This document shows, one piece after another, positions 53,995 to 62,750 of a stretch of DNA of 64,000 nucleotides. The translations under genes were made by a program, and so were the position numbers. The DNA is from Bin34 sp965219935 (GTDB lineage Bacteria > Chloroflexota > Anaerolineae > Caldilineales > Caldilineaceae), in contig CBDCOU010000003.1 in the NCBI GenBank assembly GCA_965219935.1, forward strand, positions 558,001 to 622,000, in the 5' to 3' direction. Below the pieces are notes generated by a model. That model had not been told where the DNA came from, ran no database searches, and saw nothing but the letters and a program-made list of their open reading frames with translations. The number at the start of each line of letters is the position of its first letter. Within the stretch, counting starts at the first letter, position 1.

Positions 53995-54159
53995 GGCAGG
54001 CTCCGCCCGGGCATCGATTGCATTTGCCGCGCCCGGTCATGACGACCGAAAACGGTCTGTTGAGGCGGAAGTGGGGCAGGAAGGCTTCCGGTTTGTGATC
54101 GAAACTGGCAAACTGCACCGGCCGACGCAGTCCCGCGATTCCCGGTGGTCCGAGCCATT

Positions 54160-54573
54160 ATGCAGGCAAGTGCGAGTACATTCATCCAGGCCAGCCGCAA
54201 TCGGGCATGGTCGGTTTTCACGGATACGTCTGCCTGGCCGGCGTGGTACGACGGCATCCGGCAAGTTTCGTGGGTGGAAGGGCAACCGTGGGCGGAAGGC
54301 TCCGTGCTCCGGCTTGACAGTCGATGGGGAGTGCTCGCGGCAAGCATACGGCTGGTGGCAGAGCCAAGCATGGCGGTGATGGAGGTGCGGATGTGGTCAT
54401 CGACCGCCGTGCTTGTCTTTGAGGTCGAGGATGCGGTGGGGGGGTGCCTGGCGAAGGTCCGGGAAACCTGGCATGGCCCTGCCGCCTGGCTCGGACCGAT
54501 CACCCGTCCGGCCAGAACAGGAACTCTGACACGGGCCATGGATTCGTTTCGGCACTGTGCGGAGGCCCTGTGA
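54160..54573 (+). CDS. SRPBCC-superfamily protein
   Basis: The 137-residue protein from ATG 54160 begins STFIQASRNRAWSVFTDTSAWPAWYDG, the usual start of the START/SRPBCC helix-grip fold (polyketide cyclase/dehydrase-like). A beta strand region with VMEVRMWSSTAVLVFEVED follows and the final helix is TLTRAMDSFRHCAEAL. These domains bind lipids or aromatic ligands; the ligand is unknown. Its stop overlaps the GTG start of the methyltransferase, so they are translationally coupled. It is divergent from the CCA-adding-type gene. Confidence 0.75.
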   Translation: MQASASTFIQASRNRAWSVFTDTSAWPAWYDGIRQVSWVEGQPWAEGSVLRLDSRWGVLAASIRLVAEPSMAVMEVRMWSSTAVLVFEVEDAVGGCLAKVRETWHGPAAWLGPITRPARTGTLTRAMDSFRHCAEAL

Positions 54574-55379
54574 GCACTTCTGGCAACGCGCTCCGCGATG
54601 GCCAATGGCCGGAGTACAACCGGGATGCCTTGGCTGTTTGGGAACGGATCGCCGCATGTTGGGATGCCTACATGGGTGACCACGGCAACGATTATCACAA
54701 AGTCCTGGTTCGGCCCGTTGCGATGCAACTGTTGCAGCCGGTTCGCGGCCGCAAGATTCTGGAGTTGGGATGCGGTGCGGGTCTGTACACCCGCGATCTG
54801 CTTCGGGCGGGAGCAGACGTTGTGGCCACGGACGGCGCGGAAGCGTTTGTTGACATCGCCGCCCGGCGCAATCCGGACTGCGAGATCCTGCGTCTGGACG
54901 TCACCAGCGAGGAGGACTGGAAAGGTTTGCATCGGCGCCATAAACGGTTCGACGCGGTGGTCTGCAACATGTTGTTCATGGATGTTGCCGTCGTGGACCT
55001 GATGTGCCGGCAAGTGGCCTCATTGTTGCGCTCCGGCGGAGTTTGGGTGATTTCCCAACAGCATCCCTGTTTTGTCACGCCCGACGCGGAACTCGTGGCT
55101 GCGCAAGGCGTCTCCGGGCAACGGAATAGCGTAATGGTCCACCGCTACTTGAATGTGGAACCATACAAGGCCACCGGAATCCGCACGCAACCGGAAACCC
55201 ACTACTACTTCCATCGGTCCCTGCAGACCATCGTGGGCCACCTCACGGGCGCGGGCCTGGTTGTCAACGGCTTGGTGGAACCGTCCTTTCCACCGACCGA
55301 AGAATCGTTCCAGCCCCTGTCGTACGGGTCGATGCCGGACATTCCTCCGGTCCTGTTCGTGCGCGCCCTGAAACTGTAG
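54570..55379 (+). CDS. SAM-dependent class I methyltransferase
   Basis: The 269-residue protein starts at GTG 54570, overlapping the SRPBCC stop as GTGA, with cggagg upstream. The SAM motif is RKILELGCGAGLYTRDLL. Acidic motif II is VVATDGAEAFVDIA. The post-motif region is FDAVVCNMLFMDVAVV. It resembles small-molecule methyltransferases of the UbiE/BioC type, but the C-terminal half (TQPETHYYFHRSLQTIVG) is more like methyltransferases acting on unknown small acceptors. The coupling to an SRPBCC protein suggests a hydrophobic acceptor, an inference only. Confidence 0.85.
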   Translation: MSTSGNALRDGQWPEYNRDALAVWERIAACWDAYMGDHGNDYHKVLVRPVAMQLLQPVRGRKILELGCGAGLYTRDLLRAGADVVATDGAEAFVDIAARRNPDCEILRLDVTSEEDWKGLHRRHKRFDAVVCNMLFMDVAVVDLMCRQVASLLRSGGVWVISQQHPCFVTPDAELVAAQGVSGQRNSVMVHRYLNVEPYKATGIRTQPETHYYFHRSLQTIVGHLTGAGLVVNGLVEPSFPPTEESFQPLSYGSMPDIPPVLFVRALKL

Positions 55380-55488
55380 GTCGGCCCGGCACGGGCCGAC
55401 CATGCTATTCTGGCCGCAGGCCGGACCGGCAGGTCATGCCGATGTCGGTTGTCCAGAATTCATCGCCAGTGCATATCGGGGAACAACC

Positions 55489-56280
55489 ATGGATCTGAAC
55501 CTCAAGGGCCGGGCCGCGGCTGTGGCGGCGGCCAGTGCCGGATTGGGCTTCGCCTCGGCTCTGACCTTGGCGCAGGAAGGCTGCCGCGTTGCCATCTGCG
55601 CACGCAACGAAGACCGCCTGCAGGCTGCTGCGGACCGTATACGGGAGGAGACCGGTTCCGAGGTACTGGCCTTGGTGGCGGACATGTCCGACGCGGAGGC
55701 TCCAGGCTCTTTCATCCAGGCGGCTGCGGAGCAGTTCGGCGGACTCGATATTGTGGTAGCCAACGCCGGGGGACCGCCCAGCGGGGAGTTCGCGGACAAG
55801 ACCGATACCGAGTGGGCCTTGGCGCTGCAACTGAACCTCATGAGCGCCGTCAGACTCTTCCGGTCCGCCCTGCCGCATGTCACTGCCAGTGATCAGGGCC
55901 GTTTGGTGGCCATCACCAGCGTTAGCGCCAAGCATCCGATGGAAAGTATGGTGTTGAGCAATGCCACGCGCACCGGGGTTCACGGTGTGCTCAAAACCCT
56001 GAGCATGGAACTTGCCGCCACCGGGACGACCGTGAATGCCGTGTGTCCGGGTGTGACCAAGACGGATCGGCTTGATGAACTGGCCCAACAGGCTGCCGAC
56101 CAGAAGGGCATCACCGTGGAGGAGGCATTTGCCGAACGGGCCGCCACGGTGCCGCTGGGACGCCTTGGGGATCCCATGGAGTTCGGTGCGGCCGTTACGT
56201 TTCTGTGCAGCAGGCAGGCAGGCTTCATCACCGGCATCGGGCTGGCCGTGGATGGAGGCTTTACGGGAGCCCTTCCCTGA
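55489..56280 (+). CDS. SDR-family oxidoreductase with atypical active site
   Basis: The 263-residue protein from ATG 55489 has the Rossmann fold. The glycine-rich loop reads AVAAASAGLGFASALTL, lacking the usual first Gly. The NAG motif is intact (IVVANAGGPP). The catalytic Ser is in AITSVSAKHP, but the usual YxxxK reads as SNATR in MESMVLSNATRTGVHG, so both Tyr and Lys appear replaced. A subfamily of bacterial 3-oxoacyl-reductase-like SDRs shares this pattern, and its reaction is unclear. The C-terminal LAVDGGFTGALP end is normal. Confidence 0.85.
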   Translation: MDLNLKGRAAAVAAASAGLGFASALTLAQEGCRVAICARNEDRLQAAADRIREETGSEVLALVADMSDAEAPGSFIQAAAEQFGGLDIVVANAGGPPSGEFADKTDTEWALALQLNLMSAVRLFRSALPHVTASDQGRLVAITSVSAKHPMESMVLSNATRTGVHGVLKTLSMELAATGTTVNAVCPGVTKTDRLDELAQQAADQKGITVEEAFAERAATVPLGRLGDPMEFGAAVTFLCSRQAGFITGIGLAVDGGFTGALP

Positions 56281-56367
56281 TTCGGATGTGACCCCCTGCG
56301 GCCACCGATCCGCCGCAGGTCGGTCGCGTTGGCCGCCGGGCACGGTGCGGGCGGGAGGACGACTACG

Positions 56368-58056
56368 ATGAAGGAAAGGGTCCTTTCGTTCAACCAGGTT
56401 ACGGCGGCCTACTTCGACGAACCCGTCCTGGATGACGTGACCCTGGCTGTATACAGCCAGGAGACAGTTGGCGTCGTGGGGCGCAATGGTTCGGGCAAGA
56501 GCACGTTGCTCAAGTGCCTCACGGGGCTTCACGGTGCCGATGCCGGCAGCGTGGTCCGCGACCGTCCGGTCCGGTTCGGCTATCTGCCCCAGGAGACCGA
56601 GTTGCCTCGGTCTGCGACGGTGTTGGAGGCGATGCAGGGGGCTCTCCCGGAATTGGATCGGGTTGAGGCGGAACTCCAAGCGGTCGAGGCCAGCATGGGC
56701 CTGGAGGAGGTGTACGGGGATCCGGCCAGGTTGGAGGCTGCCATCGCTCGCCAGGACACGTTGGTTGCCCGATATGCCGAACTGGGCGGTCCCAGTTTCC
56801 AACGGACCATCGAAGCGACCCTGAGGCAGGTCGGCTTGGCGGAGGACCGCTTCGGTCTGCGGGTCTCGGACCTAAGCGGAGGTCAAAAGAAGCTGTTGGC
56901 CTTGGCGCGCATCCTGGTCGGACGGCCCGATTTCCTGGTGCTGGATGAACCCGACAATCATCTCGACCTGCACGGCAAGCAGTTGCTGGAACGGATTATT
57001 GGTGCCTTTGGCGGTGGCGTGGCGATTGTGTCCCACGACCGCTACCTGCTGGACCTGATCGTCGATTCCATCATTGAACTGGAACGACGCAAGGTATTCG
57101 CCTGGCCGGGCAACTATTCGGAGTACGTGATCCAGAAGGAGGTTGCGGTTGCCAGTCAGGCCCGCCACTACCAGGCACAACAAAAGGAAATCAAACGGCT
57201 GGAGGAGTCGGCCAAGCGCCTTCTGACCTGGGGTGCCGTCTTCGACAATCCCAAGTTCATCACCCGCGGCAAGAGCATTCTCAAGCGCATTGACCGCATT
57301 GACCGCATTGATGCGCCGGTCACCGACTCCGAAACCATGGATCTAACCCTGCAGTACCGGCGGGGGAGCGAGAAGGTGTTGGAGTTGACCAACGTCTCCT
57401 TCACCTTTTCCGATACGGGTGTCCGGCTGTTCGACCGCGCGGATCTTCTGGTCTGGAAGGGCGAACGGGTGGCCATTGTGGGGCCCAACGGCGCGGGCAA
57501 GTCCCTGTTGCTCAACTTGATCCGCGGCCAACTGCAGCCCACCGGTGGCACGATCAAGCTGGGACCCAGCCTGAAGCTGGGTTTCTACGACCAGGAACAC
57601 CGCAACCTCGACTACCGGCTGAACCTGGTTGACACGGTGCGCCGCGACCACTCCATGACCGAGGCCACCGCGGTTTCCTTCCTGCGGAAATTCCAGTTCG
57701 GCTACCGCCAGTGCCTGGATCCCGTGGGGGCGTTGTCGGGCGGCGAACGGAGCCGGTTGCAGATGGCCCTGATGATGCTTCAGCAGCCCAATTTCCTGGT
57801 CTTGGACGAACCGACCAACAACCTGGACATCCAGTCGGCCGAAATCCTGGAGGAGGTCCTGTTGGGATTTGCCGGTGCCATCCTGATGGTGTCGCACGAC
57901 CGCTACTTCCTGGACCGTTTGGCAGACCGGGTCGTGGTCCTGCAAAACGGTACCCTGAGGGAATTCCGAGGCACGTTCGGCGACTACCTCACCAATCTGG
58001 CGAGAAGCCGGACACGAAACCCCGGTCCGCACCGGCAGCCGGTCAGAACATCCTGA
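56368..58056 (+). CDS. ABC-F family ATPase
   Basis: The 562-residue cytosolic protein from ATG 56368 (ribosome-binding site gggagga) has two nucleotide-binding domains and no membrane part. Walker A motifs are GRNGSGKST and GPNGAGKS. Signatures are LSGGQKKLLALARIL and LSGGERSRLQMAL. Walker B motifs are FLVLDEPDNHLD and FLVLDEPTNNLD. The linker with ITRGKSILKRIDRIDRID is the region that contacts tRNA in ribosome-bound ABC-F proteins. These proteins act in translation or antibiotic resistance. It overlaps the convergent LysK-type gene by 14 bases. Confidence 0.92.
   Translation: MKERVLSFNQVTAAYFDEPVLDDVTLAVYSQETVGVVGRNGSGKSTLLKCLTGLHGADAGSVVRDRPVRFGYLPQETELPRSATVLEAMQGALPELDRVEAELQAVEASMGLEEVYGDPARLEAAIARQDTLVARYAELGGPSFQRTIEATLRQVGLAEDRFGLRVSDLSGGQKKLLALARILVGRPDFLVLDEPDNHLDLHGKQLLERIIGAFGGGVAIVSHDRYLLDLIVDSIIELERRKVFAWPGNYSEYVIQKEVAVASQARHYQAQQKEIKRLEESAKRLLTWGAVFDNPKFITRGKSILKRIDRIDRIDAPVTDSETMDLTLQYRRGSEKVLELTNVSFTFSDTGVRLFDRADLLVWKGERVAIVGPNGAGKSLLLNLIRGQLQPTGGTIKLGPSLKLGFYDQEHRNLDYRLNLVDTVRRDHSMTEATAVSFLRKFQFGYRQCLDPVGALSGGERSRLQMALMMLQQPNFLVLDEPTNNLDIQSAEILEEVLLGFAGAILMVSHDRYFLDRLADRVVVLQNGTLREFRGTFGDYLTNLARSRTRNPGPHRQPVRTS
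57286..57312 (+). repeat. Three 9-bp tandem repeats in the ABC-F linker
   Basis: CGCATTGAC, CGCATTGAC and CGCATTGAT follow each other and encode Arg-Ile-Asp three times. The repeat lies in the interdomain linker, so copy-number change would alter linker length without shifting the frame. Confidence 0.8.
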
Positions 58057-59248
58057 CCAGGGTGCCCAACGAGTCCGTCAGAACACGGACGGCATCGAGG
58101 TACCCTTCGATTTCAATGTGTTCATCCGGCGTGTGGTCCAGTTCGGAGTCTCCCGGCCCGTAGGCGAAAACGGGACAGCCCCAGGCCGGGCCGACCACGT
58201 TCATGTCGCAGGTGCCGGTCTTGACCACGAAGCGGGGTGGTTCGCCGGTGACCCGTCGAATGGCGCCCCGCAGGCAGGTGGACAGGGGGTTGCGCCGCGG
58301 GGTGAGCCAGGCGGGTTCAAATCCGCTCAGGTCGAGCCGGGCTTCGATGCTCGATCCGGCGCAGGCAAATCCGATTGGGGTGTCCGCATCGATGCGCGCC
58401 GGCATGGGTTCCCGGACCGCCCCGATCTGCTCCTCGCACCAGCGGCGCAGGGTCTGCACAAATTGCAGCGCGTCGAAACCCTGCGGCAGGCGAATTCCAA
58501 TCAGGGCACTTACATGGTTTCGATCGTTTTGCCAAAGATTGGTGTTGATTTCGCGTAGGCTGGGGGACGCTGCCTCGAACACCTGGGATCCCGGTTGTCC
58601 CTCGGTTTCCACCAACTGCTTTACATAAATCCAGAATGCCACTGCCAGCTCCGCGATTTCCGTGCCTGGTCCGGCGGTGTGTGCCGTGGGCTGCCAAGCG
58701 CGGAACCGCAGCAGGATGCGGCCCTTGTAGCCCCTGGCAATGCCCGTGGTGCCGGTCGGTTCCCCGATCAGGCAGTAGTCCGGAATTGGGAGGGTGCGGC
58801 CGTTGTGGCGATCCCGGACGCAACGGGCGCCTTTGGATGTGGCGGCTTCCTCTTCCACTGCACCCACCACCACCACCTGACAGTCTTCGGGCAATGTCTG
58901 CTTCAGGTTTGCGGCCGCGACGGTGAAGGTGGCCAGTGGTCCCTTGGCATCCACTGTGCCCCTGCCGTACAAAACCTGTTTCCCGCCGACAACCTTGAGT
59001 TCCACCGGAATGTGTCCAGGCACGGTGTCGATATGGCCCAGCAGCATCACGGTGCGTGGGGCGTCGGCCCGGCCCATACGCCCTACGGCGTTGTTGGCGG
59101 CGTCCACCTCGGCATGGTCATAGCCGAGGTCGCGCATCTGCGCGGCCAGCCACTGGCTGGCCGCCAGTTCGTCGCCGCTGACCGATGGGATTTCGACCAG
59201 ATTGCGCAGCAGGCGGCAGGCTGCGCGGTCCGAGACCGGCAAGGACAC
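58043..59248 (-). CDS. lysK: M20-family deacylase, LysK/ArgE type ([LysW]-lysine or -ornithine hydrolase)
   Basis: The 401-residue zinc hydrolase has VMLLGHIDTVPGHIPV with the first metal His/Asp pair, LYGRGTVDAKGPLATF with the second Asp, and VVGAVEEEAATSKGAR with the catalytic Glu pair. GEPTGTTGIARGYKGRI and KTGTCDMNVVGPAWG follow. HIDTVPG and GTVDAKGP match LysK, which releases lysine (or ornithine) from the carrier protein LysW, better than DapE or E. coli ArgE. No lysW is visible nearby, so the carrier role is an inference. It is the last gene of the fmdB-hisZ-hisG-rmlC-mtnP-lysK run, 6 bases after mtnP. Confidence 0.75.
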   Translation of the reverse strand: MSLPVSDRAACRLLRNLVEIPSVSGDELAASQWLAAQMRDLGYDHAEVDAANNAVGRMGRADAPRTVMLLGHIDTVPGHIPVELKVVGGKQVLYGRGTVDAKGPLATFTVAAANLKQTLPEDCQVVVVGAVEEEAATSKGARCVRDRHNGRTLPIPDYCLIGEPTGTTGIARGYKGRILLRFRAWQPTAHTAGPGTEIAELAVAFWIYVKQLVETEGQPGSQVFEAASPSLREINTNLWQNDRNHVSALIGIRLPQGFDALQFVQTLRRWCEEQIGAVREPMPARIDADTPIGFACAGSSIEARLDLSGFEPAWLTPRRNPLSTCLRGAIRRVTGEPPRFVVKTGTCDMNVVGPAWGCPVFAYGPGDSELDHTPDEHIEIEGYLDAVRVLTDSLGTLVRMF

Positions 59249-59254
59249 GTCGCT

Positions 59255-60139
59255 TCAGACGGCCTTCAGGCGGCCGATGAGATGGGGAAACCGACGGTAC
59301 TGCTCGTCCGTGATGTAGTTGCGTCCGGATTGAATGGCGGAGTCCAGTTCCCGGTGAAAGGGGGAGGGTGGGGCACCCTCCAACAGCTCCACGGCCCTGA
59401 CCAAGGCGAGCCGCACGGCGCGGATGTTGGCCTCCATGTGTCCGAGCACCACCTCCACGGTCACCGATGCCTCCTCGTCGAAGATGTCCTGGTCCGTGAT
59501 GTGGGCCATGACCGCGAAGCTCATCTCGGCCTCGCGGGCGAGTTGCGCTTCGGGTGACGTGGTCATGCCGATGACATCCGTACCCCAACTGGCGAAGGTC
59601 CGGCTTTCGAATTTCGTGCTGAAGCGAGGACCCTCGATCGTGATCATGTTGCCGCCTTCGATGGCATCGGCTCCCGTGTCCACCAGGGCCTGGTGGCAGA
59701 CTTTGCTGAGGGTCGGACAAAATGGGTCGGCCAGGCTGATGTGGCACACAATGTTCTCGGTCCCGGCCTCCGGGTCGTTGAAGAACGACAGGGTCCGCAG
59801 CCGTGTGTGGTCGTACAGTTGGTCCGGCACCATGATCTGCTCGGCCTTGTATCGCCGTTGCAAACTGCCACAGGCGTTGACGCTGATGAGGTACTCGACC
59901 CCCAGCTGCTTGAAACCGTAGATGTTGGCTCTGAAGTTCAGTCGTGTGGGCGAGATGGTGTGTCCGCGGCCGTGCCGTGCCAGAAACGCCACCCTTTGCC
60001 CATGGATGTTTCCGACCAGGTAGGGACCGGAAGGTGCGCCAAAGGGGGTCTCAAGGGTTAGTTCCCTCACGTCTGTGAGGGCTTCCATGTCGTAGACGCC
60101 GCTGCCGCCCAGGACGCCGATGCGAATCGGTTCGTTCAT
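59255..60139 (-). CDS. mtnP: S-methyl-5'-thioadenosine phosphorylase
   Basis: The 294-residue protein belongs to the PNP/MTAP trimer family. It has IGVLGGSGVYDM at the start, PSGPYLVGNIHGQRVAFLARHGRGH, and SVNACGSL. The purine-binding GPRFSTKFESRTFASWGTDVIGMTTSPEAQLAREAE segment has the diagnostic EGPRF(S/E)T and (M/S)Txx(P)EAxLARE patterns. It cleaves methylthioadenosine to adenine and methylthioribose-1-phosphate. It overlaps the rmlC-like gene upstream by 4 bases. Family members can also use inosine or guanosine, so specificity is probable, not certain. Confidence 0.88.
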   Translation of the reverse strand: MNEPIRIGVLGGSGVYDMEALTDVRELTLETPFGAPSGPYLVGNIHGQRVAFLARHGRGHTISPTRLNFRANIYGFKQLGVEYLISVNACGSLQRRYKAEQIMVPDQLYDHTRLRTLSFFNDPEAGTENIVCHISLADPFCPTLSKVCHQALVDTGADAIEGGNMITIEGPRFSTKFESRTFASWGTDVIGMTTSPEAQLAREAEMSFAVMAHITDQDIFDEEASVTVEVVLGHMEANIRAVRLALVRAVELLEGAPPSPFHRELDSAIQSGRNYITDEQYRRFPHLIGRLKAV

Positions 60140-60696
60140 CGAATTGCCTTTGCCATTGGTCTGTCTGAATCGGGAATGTCCTGCCAGCGCGGTGCCTGGC
60201 TGTCACGCTCGGACAGGATGGGATCGGTGCAGGTCCACGGGACTGCAAGCTCCGGATCGTTCCAGAGTACGCTGAACTCGTCGGTTCCCGTGTAGTACCG
60301 GTTGACCAGGTACGTCAGAATCGCCCCGCGGGGACTGTGGAAGCCGTGGGCCACGCCGGGCGGAATGAACAATCCCCAGCCCGCCTGCGCGTTCAAGGGC
60401 AGGACTTCGGCCCGGAGGAAGGTGTCCGAATCGGTCCTCAAGTCGACCAAGCCAACCTCGATTTCCCCCTGGACCACCTGCCAATAGTCGAACTGGTGAA
60501 AGTGATAGTGCAAGCCCCGCAGCACCCCCGGACGGCTGTCCGAGCGATTTCCCTGCAGTTGGGACATGTCGAAACCCGGCCACCATTCCGAACGCCATGT
60601 TTCGGCAAAACGGCCCCTGGCATCCTCGAACCACCGCGGCACCCTGATTTTGGCACCGACAATTCCGGTTGCCGGCGCGCGGGATGGGGCATGCAT
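60136..60696 (-). CDS. RmlC-like dTDP-4-dehydrorhamnose 3,5-epimerase family protein
   Basis: The 186-residue cupin has ARGRFAETWRSEWWP, GVLRGLHYHF with the catalytic His, GEIEVGLVDLRTDSDTF, the FIPPGVAHGF turn and VLWNDPELAVPW near the end. These match RmlC, which epimerises dTDP-4-keto-6-deoxyglucose in rhamnose synthesis. No rmlA, B or D genes lie nearby and it sits between hisG (3 bases) and mtnP (4-base overlap), so another sugar-nucleotide substrate is possible. It may simply be cotranscribed. Confidence 0.82.
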   Translation of the reverse strand: MHAPSRAPATGIVGAKIRVPRWFEDARGRFAETWRSEWWPGFDMSQLQGNRSDSRPGVLRGLHYHFHQFDYWQVVQGEIEVGLVDLRTDSDTFLRAEVLPLNAQAGWGLFIPPGVAHGFHSPRGAILTYLVNRYYTGTDEFSVLWNDPELAVPWTCTDPILSERDSQAPRWQDIPDSDRPMAKAIR

Positions 60697-60699
60697 CGA

Positions 60700-61356
60700 T
60701 CAGGCTCCCGGCCGATCGGGACGGACGCAGGCCAGGAAGCGATTGACCTCGTTCTCCCTCAGCCTGGACGCCGAGCGGTTGACGATGACCACCACTCTGC
60801 TGTCCAATACGTGCTGCAGTTCCACCAGTCCGTTGGCCTGCAGGGTGCGGCCGGTCTCCACCAAATCGACAATCAGGTCCGAAAGGCCCGTCAGGGGCGC
60901 CAGTTCCACGGAGCCATTGAGCTTGATCACCTCGGCATTGATGCCTTGGGACACAAACCAGTCGGACGCGATGCGCGTGTACTTGGTGGCCACCCGCAGG
61001 TGGTCCTTCAGATGCAGGTCCACGTCGCGCCACGCCGGCGGCCCGGCCAGGGAAATCCGGCAGATGCCGATGGGGAGCGTGAAGGGTTCAAGCACGTCCA
61101 CCCCTTCTTCACGCAGTGTGTCCAGGCCCGAGAACCCGATGTCCGCGCCCCCGTGCACCACAAAGGTTGGAACATCGGTCGGTTTGGACAGAATGTACTC
61201 TTGGGTGCCGTCCGCAGTGCGCAGGGTCAGTTGCCGGGAGGCGGAAAAGTTCGGAACGTCCAGTCCCCCGTCCCGCAGGTGCCGTGCCACGTCGTCGGCC
61301 AGTCGCCCTTTGGGCAGGGATATGCGCAGGGGGCGCCAGCAGGTCGCGTCAGACAT
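60700..61356 (-). CDS. hisG: ATP phosphoribosyltransferase, short form
   Basis: The 218-residue protein is the first enzyme of histidine synthesis, joining ATP and PRPP. ATG 61356 is chosen because the sequence then begins MSDATCWRPLRISLPKGRL, as in short HisG. The phosphate-binding segment is DLIVDLVETGRTLQANGL. Short HisG lacks the C-terminal regulatory domain and needs HisZ, which is encoded immediately upstream with an 8-base overlap. The usual ADIGFSGLDTL motif is present. Confidence 0.93.
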   Translation of the reverse strand: MSDATCWRPLRISLPKGRLADDVARHLRDGGLDVPNFSASRQLTLRTADGTQEYILSKPTDVPTFVVHGGADIGFSGLDTLREEGVDVLEPFTLPIGICRISLAGPPAWRDVDLHLKDHLRVATKYTRIASDWFVSQGINAEVIKLNGSVELAPLTGLSDLIVDLVETGRTLQANGLVELQHVLDSRVVVIVNRSASRLRENEVNRFLACVRPDRPGA

Positions 61357-62737
61357 CGCTTCCGGCCATGATCGCGGTGGATTGATCGGGGACGGACAGC
61401 TCGGTCCGCTGCAGGTTCTCAAGCAATTGCTCGAACTTCGACACATCCATCGCCCCTACACTCTCCGGGAGAGTGCACGCCAGCACATGGAAGGACTGCG
61501 TGCGGTCGCACCAGTCCGCCACGACTCGTGCCCCTAGGCTGCGCCCCATGGCCAGAATCCCTGATTCGGACAGCGGATCAGTGTGCACGACGATGTCGAT
61601 GCCCTGTTGGCGCAGCCTGCCCATTGCCTCCAGGACAGTCCCGGATTTGGTCTGCCCCACCACACAGAGTGGAGGCTTGGGGCTCAGGGCCTGCGGTGCT
61701 TGGTTTGAATGCACTGCCCGGACCAGGCGATCGAGATGCAGGATCCCGCCGACCGCCGGACGACTGCGACCGAATCTGCCTATCAACCCGTCATACCGGC
61801 CGCCGCTGCCGGCCACGGCAGCCGAATCGGGCAACAGGAACTCGAAAGTCATTCCGGTGTAGTACTCAAGGTTCCGGTACTCGGCAAGATCCAGCGTGAC
61901 CCGTTCCAGGATGCCGTATGCATCTAGTTGTTCAGTCAGTTTCCGCAGGTTTAGCAGCGCGGACTCCATGCGCCGATTGAGGCAAAACCCTGCGGCCCGT
62001 TCCAACAACCCGGCCACATCCGCACCCTGCAGTGTGAGCAGGTTCTCCAGCGTGGCCCGTTGCTTCGGACTCGGACGGCAGGACTCGACAAACCCGGTCA
62101 GGGCGTGTTCGCTTTTGCGGTGCATTGCCCACCGCAACTGCCGGGCATCGGACGGCTGCGGGTCAAGGGCGTCCAGCAATCCGCCGTAGTAGTCCGCGTG
62201 GCCGACCACAATCCTGAAATCCGACAGGTTGCATGCGTTGAGGCCGGCTGCCATGCATGCCAGGATTTCGGCATCGGCCATGGCGTCGGCGGACCCCACC
62301 AATTCAATTCCGGCCTGCCGAAACTCCTGCTGATACTCCAACCCCGAGGTTTCTTCGTGCCGAAATACACTGCCGGCATAGCAAAACCGAAAGGGGCCTT
62401 CCATGCCGGCCAGGCGCGTGCCCACCAGGCGGGCCACGGCGGCGGTCATGTCGGGCCGTAGTATCAGTGTACGGCCCTCCATGTCAAGGAAGCGATACAG
62501 GCGATCGTGGGTGGCCGCATGTGTGCGGGTCGTCAGCATGTCGCCGAATTCGAACATCGGCAGGATGACGGTGTTGTAGCCCCAGGTCCGGAATGTCCGG
62601 TTGACCGCGGCTTCCAACTGCTGCCGCAACCGGGCGTCCTGCCACAGGTATTCGCGCACCCCCAGGGGCAGGTGTCGCCGATTTGTGGCTTCCGGCTGCC
62701 GACCACCACCGGCCGGAAGCGTGTTGTCGGTGTTCAT
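61349..62737 (-). CDS. hisZ: ATP phosphoribosyltransferase regulatory subunit HisZ
   Basis: The 462-residue protein from ATG 62737 (ribosome-binding site gaggt) is related to histidyl-tRNA synthetase. It shows class II motif 2 (FRFCYAGSVFRHEETSGLEYQQEF) and a motif 3 region (VGGILHLDRLVRAV), with EYYTGMTFEFLL. A C-terminal domain resembles the HisS anticodon-binding domain (LCVVGQTKSGTVLEAMGRLR). The overlap with short-form hisG and the known dependence of short HisG on HisZ support a regulatory subunit rather than a second synthetase. A second hisS should exist elsewhere. Confidence 0.9.
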   Translation of the reverse strand: MNTDNTLPAGGGRQPEATNRRHLPLGVREYLWQDARLRQQLEAAVNRTFRTWGYNTVILPMFEFGDMLTTRTHAATHDRLYRFLDMEGRTLILRPDMTAAVARLVGTRLAGMEGPFRFCYAGSVFRHEETSGLEYQQEFRQAGIELVGSADAMADAEILACMAAGLNACNLSDFRIVVGHADYYGGLLDALDPQPSDARQLRWAMHRKSEHALTGFVESCRPSPKQRATLENLLTLQGADVAGLLERAAGFCLNRRMESALLNLRKLTEQLDAYGILERVTLDLAEYRNLEYYTGMTFEFLLPDSAAVAGSGGRYDGLIGRFGRSRPAVGGILHLDRLVRAVHSNQAPQALSPKPPLCVVGQTKSGTVLEAMGRLRQQGIDIVVHTDPLSESGILAMGRSLGARVVADWCDRTQSFHVLACTLPESVGAMDVSKFEQLLENLQRTELSVPDQSTAIMAGSDV

Positions 62738-62750
62738 CGACCTCGTGCGG

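Noticed and set aside
61349..62737. Histidyl-tRNA synthetase
   Set aside because: The class II core is present, but the overlap with short-form hisG points to the regulatory subunit HisZ.
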